NCBI GenBank assembly: GCA_945859605.1
Contig: OX243814.1
Location: 37,260,524 to 37,324,523, forward strand
DNA from: Lumbricus rubellus
Lineage: Eukaryota; Annelida; Clitellata; Crassiclitellata; Lumbricidae
Length of the DNA: 64,000 nucleotides
Direction: 5' to 3'
A program made the position numbers and the translations under genes. Positions 43,850 to 53,144 of the stretch are shown here, piece by piece; position 1 is the stretch's first letter; each line of letters begins with the position of its first letter. Under the pieces are notes generated by a model. The model saw nothing but the letters and a program-made list of their open reading frames with translations. It did not search any database and was not told the DNA's origin.

Positions 43850-45898
43850 TTAATATTCCGGAACGTAGGACCCCATATTTTTATTCTCAAGGTCATCGCC
43901 ATCATCTCTCCGATCAGTAACCATTGTACTTGCTGCCAACTGTATCGGTAATTCCTTCTTACGTTCTTCCTCTTTTTCAACTTCATTTAGTTTCAACTCT
44001 TCATTTGCTTGCGCTATCTTGTACGCCCTATTCTCATATACTTGTATAGCCGCCGCAGTATGTTTAACAACTCCTTTTTGTTTGTGTGAACAATCATATG
44101 ACTTGTGTCCGGTTCGGCCACATGAGAAACAAGTTATCTTATGTTCAGCCGCCTGTTCTCTTTCTCTACTAAATCCTCTATTCATACTTCCATTATGATT
44201 CGTCTCCCTGTTCTGTTTCATGTCTCCTCGTCCTCTATTTATGTTTCCATTAAACCTCTCTCTTGATTTATCGTCGAACGGTTTCACATTCGGCCTTTCG
44301 TTACTGAATTTCACTGGAGGCCTTAGATTACTTTCTGTGTATTTATATCCGTGCGCCTCGATATAAGACTCGGCACAGTTTAATGTGTCCTCTAGACTCA
44401 TCTTGCNNNNNNNNNNNNNNNNNNNNNNNNNNNNNNNNNNNNNNNNNNNNNNNNNNNNNNNNNNNNNNNNNNNNNNNNNNNNNNNNNNNNNNNNNNNNNN
44501 NNNNNNNNNNNNNNNNNNNNNNNNNNNNNNNNNNNNNNNNNNNNNNNNNNNNNNNNNNNNNNNNNNNNNNNNNNNNNNNNNNNNNNNNNNNNNNNNNNNN
44601 NNNNNNCGGCCACATGAGAAACAAGTTATCTTATGTTCAGCCGCCTGTTCTCTTTCTCTACTAAATCCTCTATTCATACTTCCATTATGATTCGTCTCCC
44701 TGTTCTGTTTCATGTCTCCTCGTCCTCTATTTATGTTTCCATTAAACCTCTCTCTTGATTTATCGTCGAACGGTTTCACATTCGGCCTTTCGTTACTGAA
44801 TTTCACTGGAGGCCTTAGATTACTTTCTGTGTATTTATATCCGTGCGCCTCGATATAAGACTCGGCACAGTTTAATGTGTCCTCTAGACTCATCTTGCCT
44901 CTTTCTTTGAGGAACATCTTAAGTTCATTGCTACACGTAAGGTAGAACTGATCTCTTAATAATAAGTTCTCCATTCCTTCGTAGGTTTTCTCGAATCCAG
45001 CTTGAAGTAGCCACTGCTGCATATATCTCCTCAATCTATGCACAAAATCTGTAGGTGTTTCACCTGACTCCATTTTACTCATCTTAAACTTGTTACGATA
45101 TCCACCCTCTGTTAATTGAAACCTTTTTAACAGATGTCTTTTCAAACACTCGTAATCTTGTGTCTCCTCAGATGACATTCTTTGATACACCTCTAACGCT
45201 TTTCCTTCAAGATGCTTGGCTAGCATCAGAGACCAATTTTCTGTTGCTATCTCGTATGCCGTGCATGTCCTTTCAAACCTTAATAAATATGCATCCAAGC
45301 AATCTTTATTCTCATTGAATACAGGGAATTTTATATCTTTCATTCCTCTGTTATGGCTACTGTTTCCTTGATATGAACCATCACCAACCATTGTGAATGT
45401 GGCTTCACCTCTATTCTGATTATTCCTAGAATCAATTTCTCTCATTCTTAATTCACATTCAAGCTTCTTGACCTCAAGATCCATTTCTCTCCTAGCTTGA
45501 CATTCGGCCGCTTCACGAACCAATCTTGCCTCATTCTCACGACTTTCCCGTTCCAGTCTGGCGTCATTCGCCTCTCGTTCTCGTTGAACCCTGGCATCAT
45601 TCGCCTCTCTTTCAATTCTGGCGTCATTCGCCTCTCTTTCAATTCTGGCGTCATTCGCCTCTCTTTCCCGTTCAAGCCTAGCATCCGCTATTTTTGCTAA
45701 CTCTAACTCTTGTACTCTGGCTGCTTTAACTTCTGCAGCCGCGGCCTCATCTTTAAGCTTTCGATCTTCTCGTTCACGCAGTCTGTCGTCTCTTGCCTCC
45801 TGCTGTCTATCACGCACATACGTCTTCAACTCATCACCTTCCATTCCCATCTCTTTAGCGAGTTTAACCCACTGTTCATGTTCTCCAAATGACGACAT
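43850..45898 (-). pseudogene. E6 Gag fragment, interrupted by an assembly gap
   Basis: The amino-terminus has the derivative-type coiled coil (repeated ANDARIERE, then ANDARVQRERE), nearly identical to E9. Gag and the CCHC knuckle follow. The 292 bp covering the knuckle and the end of Gag appear twice, on both sides of the gap, which is probably an unmerged overlap. The frame leaves the element just before the protease active site and ends in antisense leader sequence of E5. No protease, integrase or RT is left. Confidence 0.8.
44407..44606. other. assembly gap (200 N)
   Basis: Exactly 200 undetermined bases. The 292 bp before it (44115-44406) recur after it (44607-44898) with equal length and no difference by eye, so the two contig ends probably overlap and the gap is not real missing sequence. 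Confidence 0.95.
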
Positions 45899-46210
45899 GG
45901 TCTACTTACTTGTTTACTCAGTTAACAAGTATTTCCCAATAGCTTTCGCTATACAAGAATTAAATTCTTCAAAAGATAATCTTAAACAAGATTAATAAAA
46001 TGTTCCCTCTTGAAATGCGTACTCTATGGTTACGCGAGGTTAAGCAAATCGCATCGAGTAAACGCTTATCAATAAAGTCGTTCTTTCGCAATCGCAAAAG
46101 CGATAACTTTAAAACTATACATTTTCAATACTTGAGATTATTGTTCGTTGATATTTCGAGTGTTAGTTAAAAATCCAGTTTTAATATTCCGGAACGTAGG
46201 ACCCCATAGT

Positions 46211-47214
46211 TGTCGTATCCCGTGTAAAGGGGCACTTTATTATCCTAGTGGTTAATCGGTTGGGTTTAACTTACTCAAGAAATTCTTCCAAATTCAACAA
46301 ACTCCCAGTTCTTATGAAATATATATAATATAAAGTTATTCAATATCATTCATATGCACAAACAAATAACAATCCTATTTACCTAGTGTGGCGAGTTACT
46401 TAGGAAATATTATATTTGCGCTTATCTGTCGAGTTGTTTGAACTCGAATGTCTTCGGCTCTCTCCGTCGTCCGATCGTCGCAGTCAAGAATGTTGATCAG
46501 ACGGTTGAAATGCAGTCATGGAAGCAACCACACCAATCGCCTTACTCGTATCTTGCCGTGAATCAGTTGCACACAAGATGAATCGTCGCATTCACCTCAC
46601 AGCTCCTCTCCAGTTGACCAAACGTCCCTCGTACTTCACACGCCGAATCAGCTGTTCGCTAGCCGATTCAAATTACACGACTCTTCAGACTGTTGCCTAA
46701 GAGTTCGTCTTCTTCGCAAGTGTCTCACACTTCACACGATGATTATTATGTACTAACGCAAATTTCTCATTTAAATTGCGTTGCACTTAATGCACAATAC
46801 TTTGAACTATCGGTTGATCGTCCGAACAGTTCAATTACCTTCGTCTCTACTCTGAAAATCACAACTTTGGATTGATCACCGCAGCGAAACAACCACCATT
46901 TTCAGATATACCTGTAGAGAGTCAAAAACTTAACGTCCACTTCGCTGACGTCATTTTTAACTCGTCACGTCATTCGCTTCCAGTCTGCACCAATCACGAA
47001 TAGGATTAGCGTCCTTTGTTGTCATGGTAATCTTGACCACTCGTTATTACGCTTAGCTGCAGTCATTGGTTTTATGTATTAATATTTTATATGTTGCCAC
47101 ACATATTACCTAAACTCGCCAATTAAATTGCCTAGCTTAACTTCTACCTATAATTAATAATTATACATGCATAGCAAGTGTTTAATTTGATAATCATTTA
47201 ATATAACCACGACA
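46211..47214 (-). repeat. LTR11, shared by E6 (as 5' LTR) and E7 (as 3' LTR)
   Basis: 1,004 bp. The primer-binding site of E6 flanks one end and the polypurine tract of E7 (47219-47228) the other. A single LTR between two internal regions is the usual product of LTR-LTR recombination or of a one-LTR circle. Confidence 0.93.
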
Positions 47215-47377
47215 AATACCCTTTCTTCAAAAGTCTGTACACAGGCTTTATCAACTTATCTAATTATCAAATTACAATAACTGCTTATGCCTATGCTTAT
47301 ACTACTTTACACAACATCACAACCTAACACAACTACTTCTTATCTACCTATATTATCACCATTGATTTACTTAAATC

Positions 47378-48004
47378 TTAGGTCAATCCTCTACTTAAAT
47401 AATCGGACATTACGTTATTACATCCCTTAATGTAACGTATTGTAAAACAATAATTTTGAAGGGCGAGGCTCCACCTCATGACTCTTGCATTCTTCATCCT
47501 CCCTTCCTTCATGTACTGTAGTCCACAATGGTCAGTCTCGATCACAAACTCTCTTCCACACAAATATCGATCAAATCTACTGATTCCCCACATTATGGCT
47601 AAACATTCTCTTTCCTCAACTGAATATCGCATCTCTCTTTCCAACAGTTTTCTACTCGCATATGCAATCGGATGGTTTATTCCTTCATATTGTTGAATAA
47701 GAACACAACCTATCCCTTTTCCTGATGCATCTGTCTGTATTATAAATTCTTTCTCCAAGTCTGGTAACCTAAGGATTGGTGTCTTAGCTAGTGCTTCTTT
47801 CAACTGCTTAAAACTTTCACCTAACTCTTGGTTCCATTCAACATTGTTAGGAGCTAACTTTTTAGTCAAGTCGCTCAACGGTGCCATCAATTCTTTTTAT
47901 TTACTCACATATAAACTCAATATTTCTTCCTCTTCATTCTCACCATCTTTATCGTCATGTATTATTGCCGATATGTATGCTGACGTTTCTACATCAACTC
48001 TCAT
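47378..48004 (-). pseudogene. E7 RNase H ORF of the derivative form, with a nonsense codon
   Basis: It corresponds to the 208-codon ORF of E9: a linker of about 35 residues starting MRVDVE, then RNase H with all four acidic residues (QTDAS, RECLA, ETDHC, MSDYL). A TAA at 47899-47897 replaces the Gln codon at the linker/RNase H border, so the RNase H part is separated from its start. The same in-frame linker-to-RNase H fusion in two copies shows that the fusion is old and not a private deletion of E9. Confidence 0.85.
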
Positions 48005-48334
48005 TAAATAAAACTCGTCTACTTAATCAATACTGTTCTTTTTTATTATAAATTGATGATTCACTCTCATCTCATTGTGCAGAATTAATTTCTTGTTCAC
48101 ATGAATGTTTGAATCACAACACACTCAAATAACAATATACTACTCACATGAACTAATTTCTGTTTCACTTCTTAACTACTCATTCACCTACTACTATATC
48201 ACTACACTATTTGACTATGCATTCCACTTAGTCAACTACTCTTAAATTTCACACTCTGGACAAATGAGAAAGTTAAACCCAACCGATTAACCAATAGGAT
48301 AAAAAGTGCCCTTTAACACGGGATACGACAACTA

Positions 48335-48352
48335 TGGGGTCCTACGTTCCGG
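48335..48352 (+). promoter_or_regulatory. primer-binding site of E8
   Basis: TGGGGTCCTACGTTCCGG, four bases after a truncated LTR end. The leader after it matches E9 closely, including the hairpin series. Confidence 0.55.
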
Positions 48353-48643
48353 AATATTAAAACTGGATTTTTTAACTAATACTCGAAATATCAACGAACA
48401 ATAATCTCAAGTATTGAAAATGTATAGTTTTAAAGTTATCGCTTTTGCGATTGCGAAAGAACGACTTTATTGATAAGCGTTTACTCGATGCGATTTGTTT
48501 AACCTCGCGTAACCATAGAGTACGCATTTCAAGAGGGAACATTTTATTAATCTTGTTTAAGATTATCTTTTGAAGAATTTAATTCTTGTATAGCGAAAGC
48601 TATTGGGAAATACTTGTTAACTGAGTAAACAAGTAAGTAGACC

Positions 48644-51600
48644 ATGTCGTCATTTGGAGAACATGAACAGTGGGTTAAACTCGCTAAAGAGATGGGAATG
48701 GAAGGTGATGAGTTGAAGACGTATGTGCGTGATAGACAGCAGGAAGCAAGAGACGACAGACTGCGTGAACGAGAAGATCGAAAGCTTAAAGATGAGGCCG
48801 CGGCTGCAGAAGTTAAAGCAGCCAGAGCACAAGAATTAGAGTTAGCAAAAATAGCTGATGCAAGGCTTGAACGAGAAAATCAAGCGAATAATGCAAGAAT
48901 TGAAAGAGAGGCGAATGACGCCCGAATTGAAAGAGAGGCGAATGATGCCAGGATTCAACGAGAACGAGAGGCGAATGACGCCAGAATTGAAAGAGAGGCG
49001 AATGACGCCAGAATTGAAAGAGAGGCGAATGATGCCAGGGTTCAACGAGAACGAGAGGCGAATGACGCCAGACTGGAACGGGAAAGTCGTGAGAATGAGA
49101 CAAGATTGGTTCGTGAAGCGGCCGAATGTCAAGCTAGGAGAGAAATGGATCTTGAGGTCAAGAAGCTTGAATGTGAATTAAGAATGAGAGAAATTGATTC
49201 TAGGAATAATCAGAATAGAGGTGAAGCCACATTCACAATGGTTGGTGATGGTTCATATCAAGGAAACAGTAGCCATAACAGAGGAATGAAAGATATAAAA
49301 TTCCCTGTATTCAATGAGAATAAAGATTGCTTGGATGCATATTTATTAAGGTTTGAAAGGACATGCACGGCATACGAGATAGCAACAGAAAATTGGTCTC
49401 TGATGCTAGCCAAGCATCTTGAAGGAAAAGCGTTAGAGGTGTATCAAAGAATGTCATCTGAGGAGACACAAGATTACGAGTGTTTGAAAAGACATCTGTT
49501 AAAAAGGTTTCAATTAACAGAGGGTGGATATCGTAACAAGTTTAAGATGAGTAAAATGGAGTCAGGTGAAACACCTACAGATTTTGTGCATAGATTGAGG
49601 AGATATATGCAGCAGTGGCTACTTCAAGCTGGATTCGAGAAAACCTACGAAGGAATGGAGAACTTATTATTAAGAGATCAGTTCTACCTTACGTGTAGCA
49701 ATGAACTTAAGATGTTCCTCAAAGAAAGAGGCAAGATGAGTCTAGAGGACACATTAAACTGTGCCGAGTCTTATATCGAGGCGCACGGATATAAATACAC
49801 AGAAAGTAATCTAAGGCCTCCAGTGAAATTCAGTAACGAAAGGCCGAATGTGAAACCGTTCGACGATAAATCAAGAGAGAGGTTTAATGGAAACATAAAT
49901 AGAGGACGAGGAGACATGAAACAGAACAGGGAGACGAATCATAATGGAAGTATGAATAGAGGATTTAGTAGAGAAAGAGAACAGGCGGCTGAACATAAGA
50001 TAACTTGTTTCTCATGTGGCCGAACCGGACACAAGTCATATGATTGTTCACACAAACAAAAAGGAGTTGTTAAACATACTGCGGCGGCTATACAAGTATA
50101 TGAGAATAGGGCGTACAAGATAGCGCAAGCAAATGAAGAGTTGAAACTAAATGAAGTTGAAAAAGAGGAAGAACGTAAGAAGGAATTACCGATACAGTTG
50201 GCAGCAAGTACAATGGTTACTGATCGGAGAGATGATGGCGATGACCTTGAGAATAAAAATGAAGGTCAGCTAAAGGTGAACGGTGTGATTGCCAGTTGTC
50301 TATATGATTCTGGATCAAGCACATGTATTGTCAAGAGATCGCTGGTAAATGATGTTGATTTCACGGGAAGAGAAGCCCAATGCATATTAATCGATGGGAC
50401 ATTGAGAAATTTTCCGACAGCAAAGGTTAATATTGAAAGTGAGTATTTTACAGGAAACGTTGAAGCAATGGTGATGGAAGAACCGGTGAAACCAGTAATT
50501 ATCGGTAGGATGAAGGGACTAAAATATCTGGTAGTGAAAGAAACTACAGATAACATGATAAACTGTGATCGGAGTGATACAGATGATAACGAGAATAGAG
50601 AGGATAGATTGAAAAAGATTCAGAAATCTTTAAGTGTTGAGTCACAAGGACAAAGTGACAAAAAGAAAGTTCATTTTGCGAGTGAAATCACAAGTGAATT
50701 AAATGATGATGTAACGGATGACGTCATCGAGAATGATGATGTGTGCCAAACGACAGCAGCAGTTGAAACCAGAGCGGAATCAAAGAAAGTAACAAAATAC
50801 AAACAGTTGAAAGTTACTGAGATGCCGGATTTAAATGTATCAACAAAAGAAATTAAAGAGTTACAAAGCAAAGATGAGACTTTGAAGAAGTTTTGGGATA
50901 AAGCAATTGATTGGAGTGGTGATGACAGTGTAACAGAGAAAGTTCTTTATGTGAAGAAGAACGGATTTTTGTATAGGAGATTCATGGAGACAACGGAAGA
51001 TGATGCGAAGTGGCAGTTAATGGTCCCGAAGGAACTTAGAGGTAAAGTATTAGCCGTGGCCCATAACTCGCTATTGTCAGCACATTTGGGTATGAAGAAG
51101 ACCCATGATAAAATTGTGAATGAATTTTATTGGCCATCGATAGGACAAGAAATTAAAAGGTATGTCCTGAGTTGTGATGTATGCCAAAAGTCGGTGGATA
51201 AAAAGGTGAGCCACAGAGCACCGATGGGACATCTTCCGGTACTGGATGTACCATTCAAACATGTCTGTGTAGACATTATCGGAGTGATAGAACCTATGTC
51301 ATCAAGAGGTTATCGCTATATATTAACGATAGTGGATTTGAGTACCAGAAACCCAGAAGCGATTCCACTGAAAGGAATAACTACAGAGGAGGTGGCGGAA
51401 GCCTTGTTCAATTTTTATTGTCGCATGGGTGTTCCTCAGAAAATCCATACTGACAGAGGGAGCCAATTCACTTCAGAACTGATGGCTGATGTTAACAAGA
51501 TGTTGTTGATCAAGCACACTTTCACTAGTCCTTACCATGCTATGGGAAATGGATGTGTGGAGAGACTTAACGGAACAATAAAAGCAACGTTGAGGAAGCT

Positions 51601-51811
51601 AATAGGAGAACAGGTCAAGGAATGGGACAGGTTCTTAGCACCATTATTGTTCGCGTTACGAGACACTGTACACGAAAGTCATGGGTTCACACCCTTTGAA
51701 TTAATTTTTGGAAGGTCATGCAGAGGACCAATACAGATATTGAAGGAACTCTGGACAAATGAGAAAGTTAAACCCAACCGATTAACCAATAGGATAAAAA
51801 GTGCCCTTTAA
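48644..51811 (+). CDS. E8 truncated polyprotein: Gag-protease-integrase core
   Basis: 1,055 codons. It has a long coiled coil with more ANDARIERE/ANDARVQRERE units than any other copy, Gag, an intact CCHC knuckle, protease (YDSGSS), HHCC finger and a DDE core with both Asp and the Glu. One Tyr-to-Asn change occurs in STRNPEA. After ELWTNEKV the frame runs into LTR sequence and adds about 13 foreign residues before the stop, so the GPF module, RT and RNase H are lost. The protease region shares Ile in GVIASCLYD with E9, linking these two copies. The product might assemble with full-length proteins; it is not autonomous. Confidence 0.88.
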   Translation: MSSFGEHEQWVKLAKEMGMEGDELKTYVRDRQQEARDDRLREREDRKLKDEAAAAEVKAARAQELELAKIADARLERENQANNARIEREANDARIEREANDARIQREREANDARIEREANDARIEREANDARVQREREANDARLERESRENETRLVREAAECQARREMDLEVKKLECELRMREIDSRNNQNRGEATFTMVGDGSYQGNSSHNRGMKDIKFPVFNENKDCLDAYLLRFERTCTAYEIATENWSLMLAKHLEGKALEVYQRMSSEETQDYECLKRHLLKRFQLTEGGYRNKFKMSKMESGETPTDFVHRLRRYMQQWLLQAGFEKTYEGMENLLLRDQFYLTCSNELKMFLKERGKMSLEDTLNCAESYIEAHGYKYTESNLRPPVKFSNERPNVKPFDDKSRERFNGNINRGRGDMKQNRETNHNGSMNRGFSREREQAAEHKITCFSCGRTGHKSYDCSHKQKGVVKHTAAAIQVYENRAYKIAQANEELKLNEVEKEEERKKELPIQLAASTMVTDRRDDGDDLENKNEGQLKVNGVIASCLYDSGSSTCIVKRSLVNDVDFTGREAQCILIDGTLRNFPTAKVNIESEYFTGNVEAMVMEEPVKPVIIGRMKGLKYLVVKETTDNMINCDRSDTDDNENREDRLKKIQKSLSVESQGQSDKKKVHFASEITSELNDDVTDDVIENDDVCQTTAAVETRAESKKVTKYKQLKVTEMPDLNVSTKEIKELQSKDETLKKFWDKAIDWSGDDSVTEKVLYVKKNGFLYRRFMETTEDDAKWQLMVPKELRGKVLAVAHNSLLSAHLGMKKTHDKIVNEFYWPSIGQEIKRYVLSCDVCQKSVDKKVSHRAPMGHLPVLDVPFKHVCVDIIGVIEPMSSRGYRYILTIVDLSTRNPEAIPLKGITTEEVAEALFNFYCRMGVPQKIHTDRGSQFTSELMADVNKMLLIKHTFTSPYHAMGNGCVERLNGTIKATLRKLIGEQVKEWDRFLAPLLFALRDTVHESHGFTPFELIFGRSCRGPIQILKELWTNEKVKPNRLTNRIKSAL
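48882..49095 (+). repeat. coding minisatellite in the Gag coiled coil
   Basis: Tandem 27- and 33-bp units (GCGAATGACGCCAGAATTGA and relatives) encode 9- and 11-residue helical repeats. E8 has roughly seven ANDAR units, E4 and E9 about four, and E1 and E3 about two. Confidence 0.8.
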
Positions 51812-51825
51812 CACGGGATACGACA
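51765..51825 (+). repeat. partial LTR (last 61 bp) closing E8
   Basis: It reads TAAACCCAACCGATTAACC and on to ATACGACA, with changes shared only with 48270-48330 (CCAATAGG, ATAAAAAG, CCTTTAACAC). The polyadenylation signal is destroyed in both. ACTT then leads into LTR13. Confidence 0.9.
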
Positions 51826-51829
51826 ACTT

Positions 51830-52832
51830 TGTCGTGGTTATATTAAATGATTATCAAATTAAACACTTGCTATGCATGTATAATTATTAATTATAGGTAG
51901 AAGTTAAGCTAGGCAATTTAATTGGCGAGTTTAGGTAATATGTGTGGCAACATATAAAATATTAATACATAAAACCAATGACTGCAGCTAAGCGTAATAA
52001 CGAGTGGTCAAGATTACCATGACAACAAAGGACGCTAATCCTATTCGTGATTGGTGCAGACTGGAAGCGAATGACGTGACGAGTTAAAAATGACGTCAGC
52101 AAAGTGGACGTTAAGTTTTTGACTCTCTACAGGTATATCTGGAAATGGTGGTTGTTTCGCTGCGGTGATCAATCCAAAGTTGTGATTTTCAGAGTAGAGA
52201 CGAAGGTAATTGAACTGTTCGGACGATCAACCGATAGTTCAAAGTATTGTGCATTAAGTGCAACGCAATTTAAATGAGAAATTTGCGTTAGTGCATAATA
52301 ATCATCGTGTGAAGTGTGAGACACTTGCGAAGAAGACGAACTCTTAGGCAACAGTCTGAAGAGTCGTGTAATTTGAATCGGCTAGCGAACAGCTGATCGG
52401 CGTGTGAAGTACGAGGGACGTTTGGTCAACTGGAGAGGAGCTGTGAGGTGAATGCGACGATTCATCTTGTGTGCAACTGATTCACGGCAAGATACGAGTA
52501 AGGCGATTGGTGTGGTTGCTTCCATGACTGCATTTCAACCGTCTGATCAACATTCTTGACTGCGACGATTGGACGACGGAGAGAGCCGAAGACATTCGAG
52601 TTCAAACAACTCGACAGATAAGCGCAAATATAATATTTCCTAAGTAACTCGCCACACTAGGTAAATAGGATTGTTATTTGTTTGTGCATATGAATGATAT
52701 TGAATAACTTTATATTATATATATTTCATAAGAACTGGGAGTTTGTTGAATTTGGAAGAATTTCTTGAGTAAGTTAAACCCAACCGATTAACCACTAGGA
52801 TAATAAAGTGCCCTTTTACACGGGATACGACA
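51830..52832 (+). repeat. LTR13, 5' LTR of E9
   Basis: 1,003 bp. It shares with LTR14 a one-base deletion (GCTGATCGGCG) and CAGCAAAGTGG; no difference between the two was seen. Confidence 0.95.
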
Positions 52833-52836
52833 ACTA

Positions 52837-52854
52837 TGGGGTCCTACGTTCCGG
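52837..52854 (+). promoter_or_regulatory. primer-binding site of E9
   Basis: Identical to that of E3 and also four bases (ACTA) from the LTR, so both forms use the same primer. Confidence 0.6.
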
Positions 52855-52938
52855 AATATTAAAACTGGATTTTTAACTAACACTCGAAATATCAACGAAC
52901 AATAATCTCAAGTATTGAAAATGTATAGTTTTAAAGTT

Positions 52939-53136
52939 ATCGCTTTTGCGATTGCGAAAGAACGACTTTATTGATAAGCGTTTACTCGATGCGATTTGTT
53001 TAACCTCGCGTAACCATAGAGTACGCATTTCAAGAGGGAACATTTTATTAATCTTGTTTAAGATTATCTTTTGAAGAATTTAATTCTTGTATAGCGAAAG
53101 CTATTGGGAAATACTTGTTAACTGAGTAAACAAGTA
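52939..53136 (+). promoter_or_regulatory. 5' leader with six short perfect hairpins before the ATG
   Basis: ATCGC-TTTT-GCGAT (52939-52952), GCGTA/TACGC (53008-53026), TAATCTT-GTTT-AAGATTA (53049-53066), AAGAATT/AATTCTT (53074-53088), ATAGC-GAAA-GCTAT with a GNRA-type tetraloop (53091-53104), and TACTTGTT/AACAAGTA (53112-53136), nine bases before the ATG at 53145. The series recurs in the other leaders. A role in packaging, dimerisation or translation is inference. Confidence 0.6.
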
Positions 53137-53144
53137 AGTAGACC

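Larger units (their letters stand above)
37560..43877 (-). mobile_element. E5: autonomous-type copy lacking the 5' LTR
   Basis: E5 has a 3' LTR, polypurine tract (38568-38577), intact ORF, leader and primer-binding site (complement at 43858-43875). Two bases of the ACTA spacer remain, then the sequence jumps into the protease region of E6. It has no promoter LTR of its own, like E1. Confidence 0.9.
43877..47214 (-). mobile_element. E6: 5' part of a derivative-type copy, with sequence gap
   Basis: E6 runs from within the protease region through Gag, start codon (45898), leader and primer-binding site (complement at 46189-46206) to its 5' LTR (LTR11). Everything 3' of the early protease region is missing. 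A 200-N gap with duplicated flanks lies inside Gag. LTR11 is also the 3' LTR of E7, so the two partial copies share it. Confidence 0.85.
46211..48252 (-). mobile_element. E7: 3' end of a derivative copy
   Basis: E7 has LTR11, polypurine tract, the RNase H region of the derivative form, and about 250 bp of the noncoding stretch that lies upstream of RNase H in E9 (with divergence, 48005-48252). At 48253 it meets E8, which runs the other way. Confidence 0.85.
48253..51825 (+). mobile_element. E8: copy bounded by an 81-bp direct repeat
   Basis: E8 starts with 18 bp of integrase gene fused to the last 61 bp of an LTR (48270-48330), then ACTA, primer-binding site (48335-48352), leader and Gag-protease-integrase. 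At 51765 the integrase gene is again fused to the same 61-bp LTR end (51765-51825). Both fusions share the microhomology AAGT. The 3,495-bp unit repeats at its ends as if a circle had been opened or a tandem array begun. RT, RNase H and the 3' LTR are missing. Confidence 0.85.
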
